A model generated the notes under the pieces. That model saw only the letters and a program-made list of their open reading frames with translations. It made no database searches and was not told the DNA's origin. Positions 40,517-51,119 of a DNA stretch of 64,000 nucleotides are shown here, in pieces. Source of the DNA: Tilletiopsis washingtonensis (lineage: Eukaryota > Basidiomycota > Exobasidiomycetes > Entylomatales); contig NW_020312019.1 in the NCBI RefSeq assembly GCF_003144115.1, positions 293,780 to 357,779 on the forward strand, in the 5' to 3' direction. The translations under genes and the position numbers were made by a program. Each line of letters opens with the position of its first letter. The first letter of the stretch is position 1.

Positions 40517-43500
40517 CTACATGAACTGCTCGTTCATCACCTCGCACCACGCAGCCGCAGCCTCGGCAGAGGGTGCAGCAAAGTAGAGAATGTTCTTGGC
40601 GTCGACGATACGCAGGTCTGCGGAGAGCGAGGTGAGCATACGCATGTGCGAGGCCGATACGCGGCACTCACTGCTGTGGCCGTAGACAGAGACCGGCTTG
40701 CCCTGCTGCGGGTGCAGGACAGTGTAGAGCTCGACACTCGACGCCTCGTCGCGCCCCTGCGACGGGTCCGTGACGGCGACAACAAAGTCGTTGCAGAGCA
40801 GGATCTGCAGGTACTTGCTCATCGACTGCTGCTGCAGGCAGTCGACCTGCACGAGGCCGAACGGCGTCGTCTCGGCCGCGCCGTCGGCCATCAGGTCCTC
40901 GGGCGAGCCCCACGACGCGGCGGGCACGTGGAAGGCCCGTGTGCGCTGCACCACGCGCTTGAGCACGAGGCCGCCGTCCATGAGCAGGCGGCGGTGCGGC
41001 TGCACCAGCGGGCTGGGCCAGCGGCCCTTGATGCGCGCCTGCCAGGCCAGCAGCTTGCGGTCCTGCTCGCTCTGCCGCTTCGACTCGTTGACGCTCGAGG
41101 CGAGGATCGTGATGGCGTCGAGCGCATTGACCATGCTGTCGGCGCCCTTGACGCACTCCGGCGGCGTCGAGCGCACAAGGTCGGCAATGAGCAGCTTGTA
41201 GCGCGGGATGCGCTGCACGGGCAGCAGCAGGTACGACTCGACGCTGAGCTGCGAGTGGCGCGGATCGGCCTTGGCGCGCTGCATGAACGCCTTGAGACGC
41301 TTGCGCTCCTTTGGCGACATGCTCGACGCCGTGCTCTCCTGCGCGACGAAGCCCGAGGCCAGGCCGGCAGCGGCAGCAGCCTTGAATGCGTTGGCGGCCG
41401 TGGAGACAGCTGGCACGCTCCAGCTCGAGATGCGCGTCTGCGCGCCCTCGAGGCCGTTGACGTACTGCTGGTACATCTTGAACCACTGCGTGTGGCGCTC
41501 GAAGACCTGCGCGACGGCCACGGCCACGCTGCCAGTCACTGCCGCATCATGCACGACGTCGCTGGCCTCCGGCGCCGAGTTGCGCGGGCTGAGCAGCGGC
41601 GCGGCTGCCGCCTTGAGCGACGGCAGCAGGGCGTTGGCATGCAGGTGCAGGATGCTCTCGACATTGTTGAAGACAAGGCGGTGCTCGGCCGGAGGCACAA
41701 AGGCAGCACCCTCGCGGTCGACGGCGCGCGAGGGCGTGACGTAGATGTTGACGAGCTCCTCGAGCTGCTTGACGTACGTCTCCTCCGTCACGATGATCTC
41801 GCGCACGATGCGCATGCGCCGCACCGAGTCGTCCTTGTAACGGATCGGCTCCTCAGCTGCGACCGAGACGTCCGTCGGCGTTGCCGAGCCGTTGCTGAGC
41901 CCGCTCGCGTTGCGCGGGCAGCCCGGGCGGTTGCTGATGTTCATGAGCTGCTGCAGACTCGGGCGCTTGCGCAGCTGCTCGAGCGAGGGCGGCGACTTCA
42001 ACGGTGTGAAGGAGCGCTCGCCGTGCGTCGGGCTGCTGTCTGTGCTGAGCGGCGACTCAGTCTTGCGGGACAGGTCGTGCAGGTCTCGCAGGTAGTGCAG
42101 GATCGCGCGGACGCGCGCCGCGTGTGCTTCCCGATCTTCCTCTGGCTGGACATGGTCCGCAGGCTGGCTCGCCGTTGAGGACACGCTCGGTCGCTGAGAT
42201 GCAGGACTGCGGAGCGGCGCGCCGCCTGAAGCCATGGCGTCGAGGGCCTGCTGACTCATGATCGGAGCAAGCTTCGGGTTCGGTGAGGGCCCACGAGTTG
42301 GCGGCTCCGAGTTGGTCATCACAGACAGCCCGGCCGACGAGCTCTTGCGGCCCACCTTGCGCAGGAAGCCGCTCCACTTGCGATGGTCTGCCGCGCGCTC
42401 GGCAGTGTCGGGACGACGCAGAGCGGCAGTGTCCACTGTCAGGTGAGCCCGACGAATCCTGTCGTCATGAGCGTCCGTATTCAGCGCTGGCGCGCCCGAG
42501 TGCGCACGCGCGTCGGGAACGGAAGCATGGCGCGACGCTTCAGCCTTCGTCGAGCGAGCAGCGGCGCGGCCGATTGTGCCGTCTTGAGGGACAGATCCGC
42601 GTCCCTGAGCAGGTGCCGACTGCGGAGCCTCGGGTGAGCTGAGGCGCGTCCCGTCGTCGTAGCTGCCGACGAATGCAGCATGCTCTGCGGGAGCCGAGGC
42701 CGCGCCGGCTACGGCGGAGGAAGGCACCACAAAGCCTTTGCCGGGCGAGAGCAACGTAGCACCGACCTTGGCCCATGCGCCCTGGAAAGGGTTCTCGTCG
42801 ACGCGCAGCCGCTCGAGCGGCAGGCGGTGGAGCCAGGTGGGCAGATGCGAGAGGTAGTTGTACGACACGCTCAGCGAGCGCAGGTCGGCGAGGTCGGCAA
42901 GAGCGCGAGGCAGGCTCAAGGCGCCGATATCGTCGGCGGTCAGCACGCGCAGGCGCAACAGCTGCCCAACGATGGGCGAAAGGCCGGCGTCCATGCGGTT
43001 GCCAGAAACGTCGAGCTCCTCAAGCGCCGAGCAGAGGCCAAGCGTGCTCGGCAGCGCCGTCAGGCTGGTGTTCGCCACGTCGAGGACCAGCAGCGAGCGC
43101 GCGACTGTGGGAAGGGTGCGCTGCAGCCAGCTGCCCAGCCGCTCGTCACGGCAGCCACGCAGCACGAGATGCGTCGTGGAAGGTCGCACCAGATGCTCGA
43201 AGGCCGACAGGGGCCGACCAGCCGCTTCGACCAGGTTGTCAGGCAGAGCCGACAGCGAGGCAAGTGGCTGTTCCTTGAAGTGCTCGACGAGGGAGGCGGG
43301 CACGCGCTCGAACGCCGCGCCACTGCCACGCTCGGTGTACGTGTAGCCGCAGTCGGAGCTCGAGTCCGACATGTTGCCGTCGTCGTCGTCTTCCGTCGCG
43401 CGCGCTTGCCGTCCCGACGTGCCGAAGCTGCGCTCCGAGGTGATCGACCCGGCACGCCAGCGCCGGAAGGTCGAGTAGAAGCCGCCCGAGCTCGTGCTGC

Positions 43501-45517
43501 CCGCACTCGGAGGCACCACTTCGTGCTCCTGGCTGTAGTCCGACGGGCCGATGCGCTCACGCGCCTGCCGCTCGCGCTCGTGGTCGAAGAGCGCCAGATG
43601 CTCCATCGGCCCGAAGCTGCGCTTCGAGTCGTGGCGCAGTGCAGGCGTCCGTGGCGAGACCGTGGCCGCAAGGTTGTGGTCCGACGAGCGGCTGCTGAGC
43701 TTGATACTGGACGCCGCGTGTCGCAGAGAGCTGCTGCGCGAGCGCGCCGTCGGTGCATTGGGCGTCACGGGGCTGCCGCCGCCCGTACGGATCATCTCGA
43801 CGTCGCTGGTCGACGAGCCGGAGTGCGAAAAGGCCAGCGATGGCCGATGGGCGAGCGTGGCGGTGTGCGGGCGGCGCTGCGTCTCACGCGAGGCCTTGGG
43901 CGACTGCGCGTCGGCGGTCCGGCTCGAGCTCGACTGCGACGTCGTCGATGTCTTGGAGCCGTTGCGCGAGCGCGCCGAGATGGTGCGGTTGCGCGACTCG
44001 TTGCGCACGGGCACTGCGTGCGCCGGCAGCAGCGGCGGCAGCAGAGGCGGACGCACCAGCGAGCTGTTCTCGGAGAAGAGGCGGGTGAGGCCAGGTCGGA
44101 CGGGCGTCTCAGCACCCACCGCACCCGGGCTCGACGGGCTGGACGGCTGCTCAGCCGCGACGGCATCGGCGCTTTGACTCGTCGGCGGCGGCGGCAGAGG
44201 ACGGCGCGTCCACGACGGCGCGCGGTGGTGGGCCCAGGGCCGCGACAGCGAGACCGGCGGGGTCGAGTCATTGGTGCCGGCGCCTGCCGACTCGAGGCGC
44301 GAGCGGCCAACTGTGCCCTCGCCCCTGGCGCGGTCGGCCGTGATGCCGAGGCCGACGCCATCGGCGCTCTGTACGCTTGACGGCGAGTCGACAGAGACAT
44401 CGACGCTGCTGTCCGCGCACTGCAGGAATGAGCTGCCCGGGCTCGTCATCGTCGAGCTGTGCTGGCTGCTCTTCTCCGTCCAGAACGAGCCGCGCGAGAG
44501 GCGACTCGAGTGCTCAGACGAGCACTGCGAGTGCGCCGGCGTGCCAAACGAGCCGCTACCCGCGCGCCGACCAACCACCGGCGACACCGGCGGCATCGCG
44601 ACGGACGCGGGAATGGGAAACGTCGACGGGTCGGGCAGCTCGGCGGCCAGCGCCGCGGTAGCAGCATCAGAGAGCTTGCGCGGCACGCTGTGCTGGCTCG
44701 CCGCCGAGCTCGCACGGCTGGTGCGGCTGCGCATGCTGGTGCGGCTGTCGGAGCGAGTGCGCTGCGAGGACGCCGTGGTCGACGTGGCGTTCGAGTGCCT
44801 CGAGCTTGCAGCTGCTCCCGCCGCGCTGAGGCCAGACGCCGCGTGCTTCATCGCCTCGGGCTCGGCAGGCCCGCCGTGCTCGGACGCGGACTCTCCCTTC
44901 GACGGCCACGAGGGACCCGAAGACGACGAGGCTTGCCGCGAGAGGGGTGCGACGCCGGCTGTCGTCGGGAAAGGCGTCGCGGGGCCGCGCGACGAGGAAG
45001 AGCTTCGGTAGGACGAGTCTGTCGACGAGACGGCGTCGGAGCGCTGCGCTGCTCGCACGCGGATTGTCAGTCTCTCGCCGACTACATAGGAGCCGGGGCA
45101 CTCACTCTCGGCGCTGGTCTTCGACACGCCAGGAATGTCCTTGGCCTGCGGCACGTGGCTGGGCGACGCGTGCTCGTCGCTGCGTGTTGCCGAGCGTGCG
45201 TCAGAGGACGCTGCAGTCGGCGTGGCGGCGGAGCTCAGGCTGGCGATCGACGCAGCCAAGGGAAGGGTCGCGGAGTGTGGAGGAGAGCCGGCGGCAGCAG
45301 GCGGCGGCGCCGGCAGCGTCTTGTCGAGCAGCGAGGCGGCGCTGGCCATGGCGCTGAGCGAGCGCAGCGGCAGGCGCGGTGTGGCGGCGTCGCTGGACGG
45401 CGAGGCGGGCTGGTGCTGCTGCGCTGCCGCTGCGTCGGGCAGGGCGCTGCCACTTGCGGAGAGGACACTCGGCGAGGCGCTCGGCACAGGCGGCGACATG
45501 GCCTCGGCTCCGAGCAT
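40517..45517 (-). CDS. LRR- and DH-domain Rho guanine nucleotide exchange factor
   Basis: Three exons, 45517-45106, 45048-40672 and 40617-40517, give 1629 aa. The N-terminal half is Ser/Pro/Arg-rich and disordered. A leucine-rich repeat block (about 790-900) includes LRSLSVSYNYLSHLPTWLHRL. A Dbl-homology domain (about 1210-1450) starts RIVREIIVTEETYVKQLEEL and contains the conserved helix YLLLPVQRIPRYKLLIADLV. A PH-like C-terminus ends LYFAAPSAEAAAAWCEVM. Known role of such proteins: activating Rho1/Cdc42-type GTPases for polarity and cell-wall signalling. The frame is open across both introns (57 and 54 nt, multiples of three, no in-frame stop), so a naive model would be 1666 aa. I remove them because each has a GTGAGT donor and CAG acceptor, and removal improves the PH-domain fit (LRIVDAKNILYF). 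The exact GTPase target cannot be told. Confidence 0.85.
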   Translation of the reverse strand: MLGAEAMSPPVPSASPSVLSASGSALPDAAAAQQHQPASPSSDAATPRLPLRSLSAMASAASLLDKTLPAPPPAAAGSPPHSATLPLAASIASLSSAATPTAASSDARSATRSDEHASPSHVPQAKDIPGVSKTSAESECPGSYVVGERLTIRVRAAQRSDAVSSTDSSYRSSSSSRGPATPFPTTAGVAPLSRQASSSSGPSWPSKGESASEHGGPAEPEAMKHAASGLSAAGAAASSRHSNATSTTASSQRTRSDSRTSMRSRTSRASSAASQHSVPRKLSDAATAALAAELPDPSTFPIPASVAMPPVSPVVGRRAGSGSFGTPAHSQCSSEHSSRLSRGSFWTEKSSQHSSTMTSPGSSFLQCADSSVDVSVDSPSSVQSADGVGLGITADRARGEGTVGRSRLESAGAGTNDSTPPVSLSRPWAHHRAPSWTRRPLPPPPTSQSADAVAAEQPSSPSSPGAVGAETPVRPGLTRLFSENSSLVRPPLLPPLLPAHAVPVRNESRNRTISARSRNGSKTSTTSQSSSSRTADAQSPKASRETQRRPHTATLAHRPSLAFSHSGSSTSDVEMIRTGGGSPVTPNAPTARSRSSSLRHAASSIKLSSRSSDHNLAATVSPRTPALRHDSKRSFGPMEHLALFDHERERQARERIGPSDYSQEHEVVPPSAGSTSSGGFYSTFRRWRAGSITSERSFGTSGRQARATEDDDDGNMSDSSSDCGYTYTERGSGAAFERVPASLVEHFKEQPLASLSALPDNLVEAAGRPLSAFEHLVRPSTTHLVLRGCRDERLGSWLQRTLPTVARSLLVLDVANTSLTALPSTLGLCSALEELDVSGNRMDAGLSPIVGQLLRLRVLTADDIGALSLPRALADLADLRSLSVSYNYLSHLPTWLHRLPLERLRVDENPFQGAWAKVGATLLSPGKGFVVPSSAVAGAASAPAEHAAFVGSYDDGTRLSSPEAPQSAPAQGRGSVPQDGTIGRAAARSTKAEASRHASVPDARAHSGAPALNTDAHDDRIRRAHLTVDTAALRRPDTAERAADHRKWSGFLRKVGRKSSSAGLSVMTNSEPPTRGPSPNPKLAPIMSQQALDAMASGGAPLRSPASQRPSVSSTASQPADHVQPEEDREAHAARVRAILHYLRDLHDLSRKTESPLSTDSSPTHGERSFTPLKSPPSLEQLRKRPSLQQLMNISNRPGCPRNASGLSNGSATPTDVSVAAEEPIRYKDDSVRRMRIVREIIVTEETYVKQLEELVNIYVTPSRAVDREGAAFVPPAEHRLVFNNVESILHLHANALLPSLKAAAAPLLSPRNSAPEASDVVHDAAVTGSVAVAVAQVFERHTQWFKMYQQYVNGLEGAQTRISSWSVPAVSTAANAFKAAAAAGLASGFVAQESTASSMSPKERKRLKAFMQRAKADPRHSQLSVESYLLLPVQRIPRYKLLIADLVRSTPPECVKGADSMVNALDAITILASSVNESKRQSEQDRKLLAWQARIKGRWPSPLVQPHRRLLMDGGLVLKRVVQRTRAFHVPAASWGSPEDLMADGAAETTPFGLVQVDCLQQQSMSKYLQILLCNDFVVAVTDPSQGRDEASSVELYTVLHPQQGKPVSVYGHSSECRVSASHMRMLTSLSADLRIVDAKNILYFAAPSAEAAAAWCEVMNEQFM

Positions 45518-48500
45518 GGCACGAGCTCAGCGGCGGCTCCGGCCGCCGGGACGCTGCTGCAGGGTGCGCTGCAGGAGCGTGGGGAGGATCGGCGGCGGCG
45601 TCGCGCTAGACGGCGTGGCGCACGGACGGTGGACGTCGAGAGTTGCTCTCGCGACGAACGTTCCAATGGGCGGCGGCCGCGCGCGAGGGTCGACAGGGGC
45701 TCGGCGGCGGCGACGGAGGTGCGTGGACGGAGGGAAGAGAGAGCAAGGGCCGAAACGTGCAAGCAAGGAGACGCGTGGGAGGAGGAGTGGTCGGTGTTGA
45801 TGCAGCGGGCGTGGAGCTTCGGCAGAGGGCGCAAGCCGAGGGCGTGGGCGTGGGCGGAGCGACGCCCAGGACGTCGGGCGAGCCAGATATAGAGCAGGCC
45901 TGCCACAAGGTGCGAGCGCCGAGCACAGAACAGGGCGAGGCCGCAGCAGCGCTTGAGTGCAGTCTGCCGGCGGAAAGGGCAGCTGAGCTCGCCGCGTCGC
46001 CGAGGAGGTCAATCGAATGATGAGCAGACGCCACGGCCCTGATCGAGAGAGTGCTGATAGAGAGGAGCTGCACGCGAGCCGAGGTCCAGCACCGAGCGCG
46101 GAGAGAGGAGAGGAGAGAGCAACAGCGCAGACGCCCCTAGAGCTCGCTTACTGACGCTGGCGAGGTGCTGGCGAGCGAATAAGGTGAGGCGAGAGGCTGG
46201 CCCTCAATTTAGCAGCAGCACGAACCGGCGTGCCGCGGAAGATCGGCGGGACAAGGGAGGAGCAGGCCGGCCACGAGAGGGCGAGCGCGAGGCGAGGCGG
46301 CGCCGGGCCGTGCGAGAAGGCGAGCGAACGCCGCAAGCCTCTCAGCGCAGCAGACGATGCTCCGAACGCAAGCGAGCAAGCGGAACAAGCTGAAGAGGCG
46401 AGTCCGCCTGTGCTGCGCCAAGCCGCAGCTGCGACTGCCCTTGTCGGACGGAGGAGCGACTCGCTCCTTGTGGCCGGTGCCGGCGCGCAGGAAAGGCGCA
46501 GCAGCGGGCGGAGCGCAACAAACGCTCCCGGCGGCGGCGCGGCGCGTGGGCGCAGCTCGCAGCACGCAAGGAGGCGGCGGGCAGCCGGGCCCGTGGGCGG
46601 GCAGCGCTCAGCCCTGCTGCTGCAGACGCAGCAGCTCTCAGCCGAGGATGAGCTCGTTGCAGCGACCTTCCTCTTGAGGAGAGAGGCGCTCGCAAGCGTA
46701 GCTCTGCGCAGAAGAGGCAGGTGCGGCGCTGCTGAGGCGCGGCGCAGCGCGGCGCCGGCCCTCGGGCGGGAAGAATGAAGAGAGCGCGCGGCGCGGCGTC
46801 GCGCGCGTGGAGGCGCGAGGCGCAGCGGCAGCGCGGCGTGCGAGGCGGCCGGCCGCGGTGCAGCGAGGGCGCAAGGACGGCGCAAGGAGAGCAAGCGGAG
46901 GGATGCGAGCGGCGGCCGCTTGCCGGAAGAGGGAGGCGAGGAGGTGGAGAGGAGGAGGCAAGGCTGCGACGGACGTGGGAGAAGTGAGCTGGCGCATGGG
47001 TTGGATGCTCAATGCTGAGCGAGGTGCGGCTCCGCCTGCGGCCTGCTGCTGCAGCTGCTGCATGTGATGCTCCGCTGCCGCTCGCAACCTTCGCGAGATG
47101 GCCGTCGCGGTGCCGACCAGCGCCAGCTCAGGGGCAGCGCAAGGCGGCTGTGCAGCCTCGCAGCATAGGCGCGTCGCATCTTGGACCGAGCAGCGAGGCG
47201 GCAGCACCGCAAAGCGGGGTGCTTCGCCATCAGCCACCGCCGCGCCCGCCCGCCGCTTCATCTCTTCCCACCTTCATCTCGCCGCACGGCGCTGCGGCTC
47301 TGGCGCACCAAAGAAGCGCGCACGAGGGGCTTGCCGACGGGGCTGGCGTCGGGATGCGGCGCCGTTCCGCCCGCACCGCCTGCCGCTGGCGTGGGCGCTG
47401 GCTGCCGTCTGGCGCGGCTTCTGCCGAGGGAGCAGCAACGCCGCTGACCACGAGGCCCCTATCGAAGGCGGGCAAAGGCGCTGCGATCGATCCCTGCAGG
47501 CCTGCAGAGTAGCGGCAGGAGAGGTGAGCCCTTCGCTGTCCCTCGGCCTCTCTCGCTCGTCGGCTGCGTGAGAGAGAGAGAGCAGCAACGCGCGAGCGAG
47601 GCCGAAGGACGAGGCGTCGCGTCGCGTTGGCCCCTCTTGGTGCTGAGGCTGAACCGAGCGAGCGCCGTGCCTCTCTCTGGACGCTGCGTCGCTGCTGCGC
47701 CGCTGCGCTCTCTTTCTCGCTCTGTTTGCGCTGCGAAACCCCGCGGCACCGCCCTGCGCCTCGCCTCGCTGCTCGGCTGCGCGGCGGCGAGCATGGTGAG
47801 ACGCACAGGCGCAGCAGAGCGGCAGCAAGCAGCATGCAGCCGCAGCAGCGCTGCACGCCGCAGCCGGAGTTCGGAGGGAGCGCCGCTGCCCGTCTGTGCG
47901 GGCAAACGTCAAGGGCCGTGCCTGCGAGCGCAGACGTGCTGCTGCGGCGCGGCGCCTGCGCCCTGCGCTGCAAGGCCGCCTCGCTGCAGCCCCGGCTCCA
48001 AGTCCGCGCCGCTGCGGTGCGGTGCCGCAGGATTCATGCGCTTCCGCTGTGCGGCGGCCGTGCACGGGTGCGCGCGCGCAGACGCCGGGCGGTGCCGCGA
48101 CCTCCTCTCGAGGAGGCGGCCAGCAGCTCCGGCTGCACCCCCTATGATCGAGCACAGGCGGCATGAAGAGGCGGCGAGCAGCGCCAGACGTCGGCAGCAG
48201 ACGCTGGCCGGACCCTGCCTCTTGGAAGCGCCGACCCGCTGCGCTGGAGCGAAGGCCGTCTCGCGCGTGCTGTCGGCGGCGCGGCTTCCATCGAGGACCG
48301 CCTTGCCTTGACGTTGCCGCTGGTGAACCCTGAGCACTGCCGCTGACGGCGCGCTCTCATGCGACACAGCGCCAGAGGCGCGAAGCATGAACTGAAGCGG
48401 CGGGGGCGGCAAGAGCAAGAGAGGGTGCACTCCGGCACCGGCGGCTCTCCATAGCGGCATCTCTGTGCTAGCGTCGATGAGCACGCTAAGTCCGCCAAGG

Positions 48501-49289
48501 TGGCACCCCCAATCTGACGGGTCGTGCTTATGTAAGCCACTCAGCAGCCGTCCCTCAATCTCGGCTAGCAGTAGACTCTGACTCTCAGTGCACATGAAGC
48601 AGCTCAGACGGCAAGCAGCGAAGCGCTCCAGTGCCGGAGGACTCTTACTGATGGCGAGAAGCGAGCCTCTCGGCCTTGGGCGCGTCTGCGGAGACGCGCG
48701 TGGGCGGCTGGCTGTCCGAGCGGCCTCTGTGCCATCATGCCCTCCTTGCTGCCAGTTCTGGACGGCCTCTCCTGTCCACCAAGGCACTCTGACGACGACA
48801 CGCCGGCAGGCTGCGAGGAGCGCTCTTCTCGTTTGGCCAGCTGTTTGGCCGACCGGGCGAGCAGAGCAACGGAGAGTCGCACGATACGAGGCCATGCTTG
48901 ACGCGCATTGATTCAGCCGCGCTCGAGTCGGCATCGCTGCAAGTTGAAGAGGTTCAAGCAGTCGGACAGATACTGCGGCCATCGGCCGGTATTTTGACAC
49001 CCTCTCTGTTGCTGAAGAGGCTGAGCGGGGACGAGGAGGGGGGCTGGTGGCCAACGTCGAAGGCGCGCTGCACGTGATGCGGCATGCGCAAGTGGAGGCT
49101 GGCGGCTTGGCGGCGTGGTGCGTCGGCAGCGCTGAGCCGGTGCTGTGCCATCCTCCTCCATCCCGCCCTCCACCACACCAGACGCATTGACTCGCACCGC
49201 TCTCGCTCGTCTCTCTCTCTAGACCAGCGCGCGCTGTGTCTCGGCAGCGCGCTCTCCCTCGCATCCGCTTGCGCGCATAGTCCGCAGCC
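45518..49289. other. 3.8-kb gene-free divergent region
   Basis: The largest gap in the window lies between the divergent RhoGEF and HUA1 genes. Base composition is as GC-rich as the genes, but reading frames are short, overlap in all six directions and are dominated by Arg, Ala and Ser without domains. I could not assemble a spliced gene with conserved motifs. The ends should hold the two promoters; the middle 2-3 kb is unexplained. Confidence 0.5.
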
Positions 49290-51014
49290 ATGGGCAGCAC
49301 CGCGCCGCCGCTCGCCGTGCCCGGCGCCGCGCTGAGCAGCCAGCACACGGGCCTCAGCAGCCAGCACACGGGCAGCGACGGCGACGCCAGTCGCTTCCGC
49401 TCCAACAACCCGTTTCTGCCGCTGCTGGCTCAGCGCACCGGCGTCAGCGACGCGGGCAGCGCAGCGGCGCCGCCTGCGACTACATTCGCACAGCCGGCTG
49501 GCCCAAGCAGCCACACAGACCCCGGCGCCACTGATGTCGCGATGCAGAGCTCGTCGGACACTAGCTCGGACGAGGCGATGCAAGTCTCATCCACAGCGCC
49601 TGGTCCAGTCGCAGCGTCCGCTCTCGGTGCCGCTGCGCTGCCGCAACGCGCCGGCTCGCCGCTGTCGAATCTCGCCCCTCTCTCCGATGCACTGCCGTCG
49701 TCTGGGCCGCCGCCGTTGCCAGCACGCCGGCCAACGACTGGCAGCACGACTGTGCCAGACACCAGCCGAGATGAGGAGCTGGCGCGCGAGCTGGCGAGAG
49801 AAGACGACGCGGCAGCAGCAGCAGTCGGCGGCAGCAGCTCCTTTGCGCCGCCGAACTCTCCGCCGCCCAGCTCGTTCGCGCCGCCTGCCGCTCCTCCGCC
49901 AGATCGGACCATGCATGGCTCCTTTGCTCCGCCCGTAGTGCCACCGCCGCACGCACGCGTACAGCCAGCAGCTCCGTCGCCGCCGCACACGGAGCTTGCC
50001 AGGCGCTACGGCCTGCCAGACCCGTTTCCTAGCGGCTACGAGCCGTCAGAGCGCCTTGTCCCCGGGCAGCCGCTGCTCAACGGCGGAAAGATGCTGCTGC
50101 CGCCGCGAGGGCGCCCGTGCCACAAGTGTGAGTGCCCAGTGTAGATGCTACTTCGTGATGTTGACAGTCGTCCGCAGGTGCCTACACGGGCTACAAGGCG
50201 GGCGATGCGGCGCGACCATGCCGGAGGTGCTGGATGTCCTTCGGCGTCGGCTATCCCGAGCAGGCGCTGCGCGTGCTGAGCATGCAGTACAATCGCGCCG
50301 AGCTCGAGCTGCAGCGCGGTGTGCCGCTTTGGACTCGACCAAATGCGCTGGCGCTGTACAACACGCCCGTGCTGCCCGTCGAGCGACCCGTGGTCCCGGC
50401 GCCAGCTCGGCAGCCACGACGGCCGGTGCCCGCGACGACGCGTACCGAGGCCGCGAGCGAGTCTGCCGCTGATGCCGACGGCGAGGCACCACCATCGTAC
50501 GAGGATGTTCAGCGAGCGCCGAGTGACGCGCGGCTGCCACCACAGCGGACAGGCGCGGCAGCAGCAGCGGATGCCGCCGGCACGAGTGCACCAGCTGCGG
50601 CCGCCACAGCAGCGGCAGTCTCTCCGTCAGTCGCGCCGTCGCGGCCTTCCAGCCAGTACCAGGCTCCAGCCGGGCCGCCGCGCGTGCCCTCACACGGCTC
50701 GGGGCACTATCCAGGCCAGCAGGCGCCGTACATCCACGGCGCCCCGATGCCGCACTTTGCGCACCAGACGTCTGCCACCTTCGTGCCGCAGGGCATGATG
50801 TTCCGTCGCCCGCCGCCGGGCTCCGTCGTGGTGCAGCCTGGCGATCCGCGCATCGGCGGACGGCTGTGCTGGAAGTGCGATGGCGCAGGCGTGCGCATGA
50901 GGTGAGTGATGGGCTGACCTTGGTTGCGTTTGGCTCTGACGCGTGCCTCGCCGCAGTCTCTTCTTTGGCGACGAGACGTGCTACCACTGCAACGGCCTCG
51001 GACGCATCCGGTGA
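49290..51014 (+). CDS. HUA1: Hua1-like endocytic/J-protein-zinc-type protein
   Basis: Three exons, 49290-50127, 50178-50901 and 50957-51014, give 539 aa. The C-terminus has the Hua1 hallmark QPGDPRIGGRLCWKCDGAG, then FFGDETCYHCNGLGR: paired CxxCxGxG zinc motifs like those of type I J-proteins. A second Cys group sits mid-protein (PCHKC, then ARPCRRCW) after a YGLPDPFPSGYEP segment. An NPF tripeptide (residues 40-42) can bind EH domains, and PPSY (about 384-387) can bind WW domains of Rsp5-type ubiquitin ligases. Between them the chain is Pro/Ala/Ser-rich. Yeast Hua1 is a cytoplasmic protein linked to actin patches and Rsp5; the role here is inferred from that. Residues 15-28 contain a perfect LSSQHTG duplication. 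Confidence 0.8.
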
Positions 51015-51119
51015 ACGTACATACCCAGCATTATCACCGTCATCCGAGAGCAGCATGCGTGACGTTGTGGCAGAGGAGTGCACGGTATAAGTACAGGGAG
51101 TCTTGGCGAGTCGGAGCGG

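Noticed and set aside
42680-44380. Long open frame antisense to the RhoGEF gene
   Set aside because: Arg/Ala-rich without motifs, opposite a continuous LRR and DH coding frame.
45518-49289. Several 150-300-codon frames in the large gap, both strands
   Set aside because: They overlap in many phases, are Arg/Ala/Ser/Cys-rich, lack splice-linked continuation and show no domain; more likely by-products of high GC.
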